From the NCBI GenBank assembly GCA_039995105.1, contig CP146203.1, positions 1,674,001-1,738,000 of the forward strand: DNA of 64,000 bases, read 5' to 3'. The notes under the pieces were generated by a model. It did not search any database and was not told the DNA's origin. It saw only the letters and a list, made by a program, of their open reading frames with translations. Shown here in pieces: positions 9,267 through 17,643 of the stretch (within the stretch, counting starts at the first letter, position 1; each line of letters starts with the position of its first letter). The position numbers and the translations under genes are program-made. This DNA is from Jonesiaceae bacterium BS-20 (GTDB taxonomy: Bacteria > Actinomycetota > Actinomycetes > Actinomycetales > Cellulomonadaceae).

Positions 9267-9767
9267 TTACTTCCCCTCGCTTTGATTTTGGTTCAGGTGC
9301 GCCTTGAGCTCGGTTCGCGCTCTGTGCAGCCGCACCCGTGCATTGACCGGTGAAATCCCAAGGACCATTCCAATTTCCTTAGTTTCGAGTTCCTCCCAGT
9401 AATGTAACCGCAGTATCTCCTGAGTCGGTTCAGGAAGTTGCGCAAGGATACGGTGCAAAGGGTGCTCCCACTGGGAGCCTTGTTCCACCACGGCCTCGGT
9501 TGCTGACTGTCGCTCTAAACGACCGAGTGCGGCCAATCTGCGCTGGGATCTGCGATACGAATCCAGCAGAGTGTTACGTGCGATTGCGTACAACCATGCT
9601 TTGGGATGACGAACCGCTGGCTCAGCGCTAGCCCATGCGTACCTGAAAACATCCGCGGCAAGTTCCTCCGCATCTGCCGGGTCAGGTACCCGGCGTTCCA
9701 TGTAACGCAGTATCGCCGTGTAATGCTCCCTAAAAAGAGTCTGAAACTCTTCCACACTTTGGTTCAC
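9267..9767 (-). CDS. ECF RNA polymerase sigma factor
   Basis: A 166-aa sigma-70 family protein. Region 2 (residues about 10-75) includes YMERRVPDPADAEELAADVF and the WLYAIARN helix; region 4 (about 105-160) includes LPEPTQEILRLHYWEEL and the helix-turn-helix EIGMVLGISPVNARVRLHRAR. GGGAGG precedes the GTG start. It is followed within 6 bases by a membrane protein gene, fitting a signal-responsive sigma/anti-sigma pair. The target promoters are unknown; the DUF6318/PKD genes further downstream are obvious candidates. Confidence 0.88.
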   Translation of the reverse strand: MNQSVEEFQTLFREHYTAILRYMERRVPDPADAEELAADVFRYAWASAEPAVRHPKAWLYAIARNTLLDSYRRSQRRLAALGRLERQSATEAVVEQGSQWEHPLHRILAQLPEPTQEILRLHYWEELETKEIGMVLGISPVNARVRLHRARTELKAHLNQNQSEGK

Positions 9768-9900
9768 GGGCGCCTCCCAACTGATTCCGGGATTAGATCA
9801 GCAATGTAGTGACTGTTGACTTGTCTTCACCAATGAAGTTGCCGGTCAAACCTTAGATGTTACAAATGCAGGTGAATTCTTTCCGGTTTTGGGTCTCCGC

Positions 9901-10536
9901 CTACTGCCGCCCAAACAATCTCATGATTCTCGACCACCAACCCAAGGGCACTTGCTCACTCGAAACTGCCACTACTGCGGTGGCGCCATCTTGGAACCGC
10001 TGAGTATTGGAAGAATCGGTGACTAGCCACGGTGCTAGTGCATACCAATGCCATCCATCCCCGCGCATGTTTCCGGGATCGATTCCATAGCGGCCGCTCA
10101 TGACAGCTTGGATGTAGGACTCGTCGAGTTCTAACCACGGTGGCTCATGGTCAAGACGTTGGCCTTCTTGGTAGACCTCGGGAACATCCGCTTCTTCATC
10201 GCCCAACGGCTCGGCACTGAGGTATCGGTCCACACCGGGCCCGGTCACGCTGAGGCTATAGGTCGAAACCGCGTCCCACACCGTTGCAAACAGTGACTCC
10301 GTTGCCTCAAGTTTGGTGGCTAGGAGCATATTGACCTGGCTGGGCGTCTTCATAGGTGGGCTCGCGATCACCAGATACGGGGTTCCGCAGGATTCATACT
10401 GCGCGATGGTGATACCGGAATCGGCTTTCCAAGGCCCATCCACCGCGTCACCTACCGCGAGGTGCCCCACCAAGGCCTGCACAAACTCGTTGAGCGTCAC
10501 ATCTTGAAAAACGGCTAGATCGTATCTTGAACCCAT
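9901..10536 (-). CDS. Hypothetical protein, about 211 aa
   Basis: Not recognised. I start at the ATG at 10536 (MGSRYDLAVF); the longer open frame to 10608 runs through a 12-bp repeat array and gives an implausible N-terminus. The protein is soluble with a mixed alpha/beta profile, rich in Trp near its end, and ends in a basic WWSRIMRLFGRQ tail. The repeat array 42 bases upstream may belong to its control region. Confidence 0.6.
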   Translation of the reverse strand: MGSRYDLAVFQDVTLNEFVQALVGHLAVGDAVDGPWKADSGITIAQYESCGTPYLVIASPPMKTPSQVNMLLATKLEATESLFATVWDAVSTYSLSVTGPGVDRYLSAEPLGDEEADVPEVYQEGQRLDHEPPWLELDESYIQAVMSGRYGIDPGNMRGDGWHWYALAPWLVTDSSNTQRFQDGATAVVAVSSEQVPLGWWSRIMRLFGRQ

Positions 10537-10577
10537 GCTATCGAATTTTACCTGACACGCGCCCCACAAGGTCGCTT

Positions 10578-10610
10578 GGTGCACCCTAAAGTGCACCCAA
10601 AGGTGCACCC
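10578..10610. repeat. Three 12-bp-spaced GGTGCACCC repeats
   Basis: GGTGCACCC, AGTGCACCC and GGTGCACCC start at 10578, 10590 and 10602. The core GGTGCACC is itself a palindrome. The regular 12-base spacing upstream of the gene at 9901-10536 suggests clustered regulator sites, though a simple tandem repeat cannot be excluded. Confidence 0.85.
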
Positions 10611-10689
10611 TAGAGCCTGCAAAGGAACGACCGGCGTGTGCACGGTGTTCGTGTCGCGGGTTTTGAGGAAAAGTGGGCTGACATGCAAA

Positions 10690-10724
10690 AACACCCGCAG
10701 AATCTTCTGGATTCTGCGGGTGTT
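10690..10724 (-). terminator. Terminator of the tRNA Gly-Cys-Val cluster
   Basis: A perfect 15-bp stem (AACACCCGCAGAATC and its complement) with a 5-nt loop. On the minus strand it is followed by TTT and lies 6 bases after tRNA-Val. Confidence 0.9.
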
Positions 10725-10729
10725 GTCTG

Positions 10730-10801
10730 TGCGCGATACTGGGATCGAACCAGTGACCTCTTCCGTGTCAGGGAAGCGCGCTACCGCTGCGCCAATCGCG
10801 C
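10730..10801 (-). tRNA. tRNA-Val (anticodon GAC)
   Basis: A 72-nt cloverleaf with acceptor stem GCGCGAT/ATCGCGC, anticodon stem CTTCC/GGAAG around loop CTGACAC, and T arm GGTTCGATCCC. It is the last gene of a minus-strand Gly-Cys-Val tRNA cluster. Confidence 0.96.
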
Positions 10802-10830
10802 CTATATAACTTAGGCTATTCAGTTATTCG

Positions 10831-10901
10831 AGGTGGAGACGGGATTCGAACCCGTGTGGACGGCTTTGCAGGCCGCTGCCTATCCTCTCGGCCACTCCAC
10901 C
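10831..10901 (-). tRNA. tRNA-Cys (anticodon GCA)
   Basis: A 71-nt cloverleaf with acceptor GGTGGAG/CTCCACC, anticodon loop CTGCAAA in stem CGGC/GCCG, and T arm GGTTCGAATCCC. It is the middle gene of the Gly-Cys-Val cluster. Confidence 0.96.
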
Positions 10902-10937
10902 ATGAGATTGACACTATGTAAATAGTACCTGTCTCCG

Positions 10938-11009
10938 AGCGGACAACGGGATTTGAACCCGCGACCCCCACCTTGGCAAGGTGGTGCTCTACCGCTGAGC
11001 TATGTCCGC
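10938..11009 (-). tRNA. tRNA-Gly (anticodon GCC), copy 2
   Basis: Identical over its full 72 nt to the copy at 6293-6364, and the identity reaches one base past each end. It is the first gene of the Gly-Cys-Val cluster, the usual actinobacterial order. Confidence 0.96.
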
Positions 11010-11196
11010 ATATTCTCCAAGACTTTCAGGGTTTAACCCCCGTCGTTCTCGGCGACATGTAAAACAATAGTATGACCGGGGGCAGATATACAAACTGGAA
11101 CACGCTCTTTTCAAAGTTCCACGTCACATTCGGTGAATTTTGGCCTAATATTGGGTTGCACTAGGAGTTTTATCCTTGAGTGACTAGCGTGGATAC

Positions 11197-12297
11197 GTGC
11201 AAGGAATAGCTCAGTTCTCCAAAGTTTCGGCTTCATCCCCGGTTGAGTTTGCCGACCTCAACATCCGCCCAGACGCTCTTGAAAAGGGCGGACTTTGGCT
11301 TGTTGTCGCCGATTTTGAAGGCCGGATTCGGGCCTGGCGGTTTGCAGACCGGGTTTCAGACACGGAAATTCGTAGCCACCTCAATGCCAAGACCGAACAA
11401 ACGTGGTCCGGGCCTGACCCAAAAACTTGGTCTACGTCACTTTCTGCCCTCGAATACCAAAACGCGGTCCAAACGACTCGTGAGTACGTGCGCGAGGGCA
11501 CAATTTTTCAGGCAAATATTTGCCGGGTCATGTCCGCACCGCTTCCCGTACCCGGAAGCGCCCAAGAGCTAAGCAAGATTTTGGCTGCCGGCAACCCTGC
11601 TCCGTTTGAGGGCTTTGCCCAAATCGAAACCGGCAATCCGGAGTCCGACCTGTGGTTGGCATCGGCATCGCCAGAGTCATTCCTCCAGGTCCGCCAAAAT
11701 AGTGACGGCACCGCGAGCATTAGTTCTTCTCCTATTAAGGGCACCGCCAAAACCCGCGCCGGCATCACCGCCAAGGACGAAGCGGAGAACATCATGATCA
11801 CGGACCTGGTGCGCAATGACTTGCAGCGCGTGTGTGAGCCGGGCACGGTTGGCGTGGAGGGGCTACTCAACTACGAGGATCACCCCGGTTTGGTTCACCT
11901 AGTTTCCACGGTGCGTGGACAGCTCAGTCGCAATCCGCTCGTTACGCCCGGGTATTGGCGCGAGATCCTCGAGCTTACGCTGCCACCGGCATCCATTTCC
12001 GGGGCCCCAAAAGCTGCGGCGCTCGATGTTATTGCCGAGCTCGAGCCCGGCCCCCGCGGACCGTACTGCGGGGCGATTGGTTGGATCGATGTCGATGCCG
12101 GTACCTGCGACTTGTCCGTTGGGATCAGGACATTTTGGTGGGAGTCTGCGAGCGCCTACGGTGGTCCGCGGTTGCACTTTGGCACGGGCGCTGGCATCAC
12201 GTGGGGTTCTGATCCGGTTGGTGAGTGGCAGGAGACGCAGTTGAAGTCCCGTATTTTGATTGGTTTAGCTTCGAACTCTCAGGAGGCAGGGGCATGA
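11197..12297 (+). CDS. pabB: Aminodeoxychorismate synthase component I (chorismate-binding enzyme)
   Basis: Converts chorismate and ammonia to 4-amino-4-deoxychorismate for folate synthesis. The catalytic chorismate-binding domain fills most of the 366 aa, with signatures SSSPIKGTAKTRAG, TDLVRNDLQRV and LTLPPASISGAPK. It lacks the N-terminal domain of longer PabB/TrpE proteins, so it is a short form. The GTG start is the only possible one because an in-frame stop lies just upstream; no strong ribosome binding site is seen. Its stop overlaps the pabC start. The glutaminase partner PabA is not in this window. Confidence 0.87.
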   Translation: MQGIAQFSKVSASSPVEFADLNIRPDALEKGGLWLVVADFEGRIRAWRFADRVSDTEIRSHLNAKTEQTWSGPDPKTWSTSLSALEYQNAVQTTREYVREGTIFQANICRVMSAPLPVPGSAQELSKILAAGNPAPFEGFAQIETGNPESDLWLASASPESFLQVRQNSDGTASISSSPIKGTAKTRAGITAKDEAENIMITDLVRNDLQRVCEPGTVGVEGLLNYEDHPGLVHLVSTVRGQLSRNPLVTPGYWREILELTLPPASISGAPKAAALDVIAELEPGPRGPYCGAIGWIDVDAGTCDLSVGIRTFWWESASAYGGPRLHFGTGAGITWGSDPVGEWQETQLKSRILIGLASNSQEAGA

Positions 12298-13160
12298 ACG
12301 CGGACATAGTTACGTGGGTGAACGGGGACTTCGTTGCCGCAGGCTCCCCCCAGGTTGCTCCATCCGCTTACGGGGTGACAATCGGTGAGGGCTTGTTTGA
12401 GACCCTTGCGGTGTACTCGGGCCGGATTTTTGCCTTAGACCTGCACTTGGCACGCTTGGCTACGTCAGCTGCGGCGTTACAGATGACCGTGCCTGACACC
12501 TCTAAGCTCCGGCTCGCGTGCTTGGCCGTCGCTCAGGAGTTAGCGGGGCACAGCGTTGCGCGCCTGCGCCTTACGGTGACCTCAGGTCCCGCTGGTTTGG
12601 GTGTCTTGGGGGCCCCTTCCCGCCCGGACATCATGGTGCTTGGTTCGGTTACCCCTTCACCGCAGCTGGGCTCGATCAATACCAAGCGCGCCTCATTGGT
12701 CACAAGCCCATGGCGCCGTAACGAGTTTTCTGCCGTCACGGGCCACAAGGTCACTTCCTACTACGAGAACGCACTTGCGTTGCGCGCGGCCGCCGCCGCG
12801 GGGGGCGATGAGGCGCTGCTACTCAACTCCGCTGGCTTTGTCAGTGAAGGCGCTACAAGCAACCTGCTTTTCGATGCCTCAGGGCAGTTAGTCACTCCCT
12901 CGCTGCGTGCTGGTGGTTTGCCCGGGGTCACCCGGGCATTGGTCTTGCAATGGTCCCGGTTAGCCGGCTTGCCCATTGTCGAGGTGGATGATCTTACGCC
13001 CGGCGCCCTTGCGGGCGCTCCCGCAGCGTTACTTGGCACGCTGCGCAATGTGCAGGAAGTCGCGTCGTTGGACGGAGCAACTTTGGCATCGTCCCCTTTG
13101 ATTAGGCGGGTCCAAGAGCTTTTTGCGGAAAATATGCCCGCGTTATTGGATCATTCCTGA
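12294..13160 (+). CDS. pabC: Aminodeoxychorismate lyase (class IV aminotransferase fold)
   Basis: A PLP enzyme that releases pyruvate from aminodeoxychorismate to give 4-aminobenzoate. The fold-type IV pattern is clear: N-terminal WVNGDF and GEGLFETL, the PLP lysine in GHKVTSYYEN, and GFVSEGATSNLLF near residue 190. The ATG at 12294 overlaps the pabB stop (ATGA) and has AGGAGG 7 bases upstream, so the start is well set at 288 aa. The pairing with pabB supports this function over branched-chain or D-amino-acid transaminase. Confidence 0.88.
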   Translation: MNADIVTWVNGDFVAAGSPQVAPSAYGVTIGEGLFETLAVYSGRIFALDLHLARLATSAAALQMTVPDTSKLRLACLAVAQELAGHSVARLRLTVTSGPAGLGVLGAPSRPDIMVLGSVTPSPQLGSINTKRASLVTSPWRRNEFSAVTGHKVTSYYENALALRAAAAAGGDEALLLNSAGFVSEGATSNLLFDASGQLVTPSLRAGGLPGVTRALVLQWSRLAGLPIVEVDDLTPGALAGAPAALLGTLRNVQEVASLDGATLASSPLIRRVQELFAENMPALLDHS

Positions 13161-13310
13161 CTGCCTTACATTTGCCTTTAACGCGAGCCACGTCTCAGAT
13201 TGATTAAGTTACTCCAACCCTTCGTCACTTGGGTCACATTTGGGTGTTGAGCGGGTAAAGTTCAAGTCATTCATTGTCTTTGCACATCACGATCAACCTG
13301 AGGAAACTTC

Positions 13311-14615
13311 ATGAAAATTGGTTGGAAGACTCGGTCTTCGCGCCGCGCGGTTGCAGCCGTGGCAGCGTTGACGCTGCTGCTATCCGGATGTTCATTGCTG
13401 AGTGATAGTTCCTCACCCAAGACATCGCCTACTTCTTCTGAGTCCAATGCGCCCGAGGTGACCGAAGAACCCGAGGTGCCAAGCGACACCGAGGAGATTG
13501 CGCGCGCCGAGGTCATGACGGCGCAGTACAACTACGACGAGGCAATCGCGGTTCTGCAACCCCTCGAGTCGCCCGAGGCAAAGGAGGCGTTGGCCGCCAC
13601 CATGCGTGCGAAGGAGACCGCGGTGGTGTGGCCGGACAATCTGGCTATCTCACACATCTTTTTCCACTCACTGTGGGTTGACCCTGCACAAGCTGCCGGA
13701 AGTTCATCACGCCAAGGGTATTTGGACTACATGGTTACCCTCGATGAGTTCAACAAGATGCTGGAACAGATCTACGCTAATGACTGGGTCTTGGTCAGCC
13801 CCTATGACATTGCCACTCTTGATGACAACGGCGTAATGACAATGAATGAAATTGTGTTGCCCGAGGGTAAGAAACCGCTTGTGTTGTCAATCGATGACGT
13901 GTCGTATTACGAGTACATGGAGGGCGACGGATTCCCAACCAAGCTCTTTATCAACGCCGAGGGCAAGGTAGTGAACTCGTACACGGACGCCGACGGTAAA
14001 ACCGTCGAGGGTGCCTACGACATGATGCCCGTGGTTGATGAGTTCCTTGAAGAGCACCCCGACTTCTCCTACCGCGGCGCCAAGGGAATCATTGGCCTCA
14101 CCGGGTACAACGGCATCCTGGGCTACCGCACCTCACCAAGCCAGTACCCCGACTCCCCCACGCTCAAAGAAGATCAGGCCACCGCAACCGAAGTTGCCAA
14201 TGCTCTGAAGGAAGACGGCTGGCTGTTTGCTTCTCACTCCTGGGGGCACATCAGCATGACCAAGTCATCGATGGAACGCATCAGCGCCGACTCCAAGCTG
14301 TGGGATGAAGAAGTTCGCCCGCTCATTGGTGACACTGACCTGTTCATCTACGCATTTGGGGCTGACATTGCGGGGGTAGAAAAGTACACCATGGATAACC
14401 CCAAGTTTAAGAAACTCAAAGACTACGGTTTTGACTACTACTTCCCCATCGACGCCTCCGCACCGCACTGGATGCAGATAACGAACGATTCACTACGCCA
14501 GGCCCGCATCAACGTTGATGGGCTACGAATGGGCTATGACAAGACCGGGAAGAACCAGGCCCTAGCTCCGTTCTTTGATATTGACTCGGTCATTGACCCG
14601 GTCAGGTCCAAGTAA
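13311..14615 (+). CDS. Polysaccharide deacetylase-like lipoprotein
   Basis: A 434-aa exported protein with a signal peptide and lipobox LLSGC at about residue 26, then a Ser/Pro/Glu-rich linker. The NodB-type core is divergent: LSIDDVSYYEYM supplies the Asp pair and ASHSWGHISM the HxxxH metal ligands. A TPR-like helical stretch (residues about 65-105) precedes the core. It probably removes acyl groups from a cell-wall or surface polysaccharide at the outer membrane face; the substrate is unknown. It is a single gene followed by a hairpin. Confidence 0.78.
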   Translation: MKIGWKTRSSRRAVAAVAALTLLLSGCSLLSDSSSPKTSPTSSESNAPEVTEEPEVPSDTEEIARAEVMTAQYNYDEAIAVLQPLESPEAKEALAATMRAKETAVVWPDNLAISHIFFHSLWVDPAQAAGSSSRQGYLDYMVTLDEFNKMLEQIYANDWVLVSPYDIATLDDNGVMTMNEIVLPEGKKPLVLSIDDVSYYEYMEGDGFPTKLFINAEGKVVNSYTDADGKTVEGAYDMMPVVDEFLEEHPDFSYRGAKGIIGLTGYNGILGYRTSPSQYPDSPTLKEDQATATEVANALKEDGWLFASHSWGHISMTKSSMERISADSKLWDEEVRPLIGDTDLFIYAFGADIAGVEKYTMDNPKFKKLKDYGFDYYFPIDASAPHWMQITNDSLRQARINVDGLRMGYDKTGKNQALAPFFDIDSVIDPVRSK

Positions 14616-14630
14616 TTTTGTAGACCGTCT

Positions 14631-14667
14631 GGAGGTGCGCCACCCACGATCTGCGTGGCGCACCTCC
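14631..14667 (+). terminator. Strong hairpin after the deacetylase-like gene
   Basis: A perfect 13-bp stem (GGAGGTGCGCCAC and complement) with an 11-nt loop, 16 bases after the stop codon. No T-tract follows, so termination would be of the tail-less type common in actinobacteria. Confidence 0.6.
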
Positions 14668-14723
14668 GACAGGGCCGAAACTTAACCTCATTTGCTTCCC
14701 CTACCAACAAGTAAAGGTGACTC

Positions 14724-15587
14724 ATGTCCGCAGCAAAGCAGCTCGCACATGCACAAGAATTCCGTCAGGCTCTTCGATTTACTCCGGGTGACCGGTTTGC
14801 GGGCCTCGACGCCCAGTCAACCCCCGCCTGGTCAAAGGGCCGTAAGGGCGCGGAGGCTCGGCTTGAAGAGGTTGGCCAGAATCTGTCAGACCTTCAAGAA
14901 CGGCTCTTCGCTGACGGGGTCTCTGGCGGTTCCAAGAGCGTGCTGCTGATCTTGCAGGGCATGGACACCTCCGGCAAAGGTGGGATTGTGCGTCACGTTG
15001 TAGGTCTTGTTGATCCGCAGGGAGTATCCCACCGGGGGTTTGGCAAACCTACCCCGGAAGAACTATCCCATCACTACCTCTGGCGGGTGCGCAATTCGCT
15101 TCCCCGCCCCGGATACATTGGGGTATTTGACCGCTCTCACTACGAGGATGTGCTGACCGTGCGGGTCAACGGGATTGTCCCCAAGGATGTGTGGGAACAA
15201 CGCTATGACGAGATCAACGAGTTTGAACGTGAGATCGCTGCCTCGGGCACCACGATCATAAAAGTCCTACTCAACGTCTCCTACATTGAGCAGACCGCCC
15301 GGCTCACACAGCGGTTGGAACGTCCGGATAAGTTCTGGAAGTATGACCCGTCCGACGTCGACGAGCGGCTGCAGTGGGACGATTTCCAGGCAGCCTACCA
15401 AGACATCTTGGACCGGACCAACACGGATATTGCGCCGTGGCACGTGGTTCCGGCAGATAACAAGTGGTACGCCCGGTTAGCGATCTCCCACCTGCTGTTG
15501 GAGGCGCTCGATGGGTTTGGGCTTGGCTGGCCGGACCCAACGTACGACCTCGAGACCGAGCGGGCCCGTCTCGCTGCAAGCGCCTAG
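14724..15587 (+). CDS. PPK2-family polyphosphate:nucleotide phosphotransferase
   Basis: Transfers phosphate between polyphosphate and nucleotides in the cytoplasm. The single PPK2 domain has the Walker A motif GMDTSGKGG (residues 79-87), the lid region with RxGFGKPTPEE, and Walker B-like GVFDRSHYEDV. Length 287 aa fits the one-domain class, which often phosphorylates AMP or ADP; the exact class cannot be set here. It is monocistronic and convergent with zapE. Confidence 0.92.
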   Translation: MSAAKQLAHAQEFRQALRFTPGDRFAGLDAQSTPAWSKGRKGAEARLEEVGQNLSDLQERLFADGVSGGSKSVLLILQGMDTSGKGGIVRHVVGLVDPQGVSHRGFGKPTPEELSHHYLWRVRNSLPRPGYIGVFDRSHYEDVLTVRVNGIVPKDVWEQRYDEINEFEREIAASGTTIIKVLLNVSYIEQTARLTQRLERPDKFWKYDPSDVDERLQWDDFQAAYQDILDRTNTDIAPWHVVPADNKWYARLAISHLLLEALDGFGLGWPDPTYDLETERARLAASA

Positions 15588-15624
15588 CAAGCATGCGCCA
15601 CCGAAGGTTGTGCACTGCCCGCAG

Positions 15625-16725
15625 TTATGCGGACAGGGCATTACCTTGGGTGGCGAGTGCTCCGAGCCGGGACAGGGTCCTAAAGTACTTCTTGCGGTAC
15701 CCGCCATCGAGCATCTGCGGCGAAAACAGCCCCTCAATTCCCGAGCCACCGAGTAGCACCGGAATTTCACGGTCATACAGCCGGTCAACGAGCACAACAA
15801 ACCGCAGGGCAGCTGATTGATCCTCCAACGGGTGCACACCGGTGATACCCAACACCGCGACCTGATCGAGCATTGCCCCATACCGGCTCGGGTGCACCGT
15901 TGTCAGGTGATCAAGCAGATCATCGAAACTATCAATACGTGCAGCGACGGGGTCCAGCTCTACGGACTTAGCCGTCAAAACCTCGGTGACTACGGCATCG
16001 GAAAGCGGCTGCAACGTCAGCTCGACGCTGCGGCGCCGGTAATCCTGGCCGTCCACCCGCAACACCTCGAACCGGTCCGCGAGGGCCTGTATTTCACGCA
16101 GGAAGTCATCGGCAGCGAAGCGGCCCTCTCCGAGCGAATCCGGCAACGTGTTGGACGTGGCCGCAATTGCAATCCCTCGGTCCGCAAGCTCGCGCAGCAA
16201 CCGGGACATCAAGACGGTGTCGCCCGGGTCATCGAGTTCAAACTCATCAATGCAAACAAGCTTCTTTGTGGCCAAAGCGGTAACCGTATTGGCAAATCCA
16301 AGCGCTCCAACTAAGTTGGTGAATTCCACAAACGTGCCAAAGGCCGTGCGGTCCGCCCCAACCTGATGTGTCAACGATGCCAACAGGTGGGTCTTGCCCA
16401 CCCCAAAGCCGCCATCTAGGTACACCGCCACCGGCTTCTGGGCGCTAATCTTAAACCGGCGCAACCAACTATCGGAAGTAGCCAACTGCTGGGCAACACC
16501 GCGCAGCCTATCAACGGCCGCCAGCTGGCTTGGGTACGCGGGGTCCGCCCGGTAAGAGTCGAACGATGCCTGGGCAAAGTGGCGCGGCGGCACCAGATCA
16601 CCAAGCAGGCGATCTGCCGGTACGCTGGGGTGGATATCACTGAGCGGTAACGGCTGGGCCGGTGCAGAAATCATGGAACCGTCTTGACTGTCTGAGGTTG
16701 CAGCAACCTGGGTTTGAGAACTCAC
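15625..16725 (-). CDS. zapE: ZapE/AFG1-like AAA ATPase
   Basis: A 366-aa P-loop ATPase of the ZapE/AFG1 family. Walker A is GGFGVGKT (about 105-112), Walker B is VCIDEFELDD, and the family block ATSNTLPDSLGEGRF follows. In Escherichia coli ZapE acts on the division ring under low oxygen; in mitochondria AFG1 assists protein turnover. The role in actinobacteria is not settled. The N-terminus up to about residue 30 is low-complexity, and a later start is possible. Confidence 0.88.
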   Translation of the reverse strand: MSSQTQVAATSDSQDGSMISAPAQPLPLSDIHPSVPADRLLGDLVPPRHFAQASFDSYRADPAYPSQLAAVDRLRGVAQQLATSDSWLRRFKISAQKPVAVYLDGGFGVGKTHLLASLTHQVGADRTAFGTFVEFTNLVGALGFANTVTALATKKLVCIDEFELDDPGDTVLMSRLLRELADRGIAIAATSNTLPDSLGEGRFAADDFLREIQALADRFEVLRVDGQDYRRRSVELTLQPLSDAVVTEVLTAKSVELDPVAARIDSFDDLLDHLTTVHPSRYGAMLDQVAVLGITGVHPLEDQSAALRFVVLVDRLYDREIPVLLGGSGIEGLFSPQMLDGGYRKKYFRTLSRLGALATQGNALSA

Positions 16726-16824
16726 AATTTCTCACTTTACTTCTACACGGCGCAACACTTCATATGGCGCCTGCCACACCGGTAAGTTTATGGTGGAAAA
16801 TGCACACCCAGGAGGGCACTACAC

Positions 16825-17643
16825 ATGACCGCAACCAACTTGAACAACAGTCCAACCGTCGCGCTCACCCAGTTGTATCCGCTACTCGGCGCTGACCAAG
16901 GCCCGGTGGATTACCAAAGGCTAGCGGACCTGTACGCCTACCCAGCAGGCCAAACTACCGTGCGCGCCAACATGGTTGCAACGATCGATGGGGCCGCAAC
17001 AGGCACCGACGGCCTGTCCGGTGGGATCAATAATCCGGCAGACTTTGTTGTCTTCCAGGTGCTGCGGGCGCTTGCTCAAGTGGTATTGGTCGGGGCGGGC
17101 ACGGCTCGCAAGGAGGGTTACCGGCACATCAAAGCGCCGGCGGCGCTCAACCACCTGCGAGAAGCAAGTGGGATTACCGCGCCCCTTGAACTCGCACTGG
17201 TCTCACGTTCCGGGGAACTTCCTGCGCCCCTGTTAGAGCAAGGACCTGGCCTTCCCAAACCAATCGTGTTCACAACCGCGGCGGGTCGCAGCAGGCTCCT
17301 GCAGGATCATGGGCAAGCTCGCGTCATTGTGGCTGAACGCGATGGCTCAGTTGATCTGCCAACCGTGTTAGAACGCCTTAAGGAACTTGGGCTGAGCCGC
17401 ATCCTTACAGAGGGCGGACCAAGTCTGCTGGCGCAGTTCATTGACCAGAGTCTGCTGCATGAACTCTGCCTCACGACGGTCAATCTTTTACACCCGGGCT
17501 CGAGCCTTGGCATCACTAGTGCACCCGCGATGACACCGCAGATCCACGGCGCCGAACTGGGCTCGCTTCTTTACGGCAACGGAACTGTATTGGCCAACTG
17601 GAAAATAACTAATCGCGCACCGGATACCCAGCGTGCTCAATAG
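16825..17643 (+). CDS. RibD C-terminal (dihydrofolate reductase-fold) pyrimidine reductase family protein
   Basis: A 272-aa protein built on the RibD C-terminal reductase domain without a deaminase domain. Key segments are VRANMVATIDGAATG, VLVGAGTARKEGY and the NADPH-binding ILTEGGPSLLAQF. It may reduce a riboflavin-type or pterin-type intermediate, but it is not in a rib operon, so the substrate is open. GGAGG lies 10 bases before the ATG. Its last 35 bases overlap the 3' end of the convergent racemase gene. Confidence 0.82.
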   Translation: MTATNLNNSPTVALTQLYPLLGADQGPVDYQRLADLYAYPAGQTTVRANMVATIDGAATGTDGLSGGINNPADFVVFQVLRALAQVVLVGAGTARKEGYRHIKAPAALNHLREASGITAPLELALVSRSGELPAPLLEQGPGLPKPIVFTTAAGRSRLLQDHGQARVIVAERDGSVDLPTVLERLKELGLSRILTEGGPSLLAQFIDQSLLHELCLTTVNLLHPGSSLGITSAPAMTPQIHGAELGSLLYGNGTVLANWKITNRAPDTQRAQ

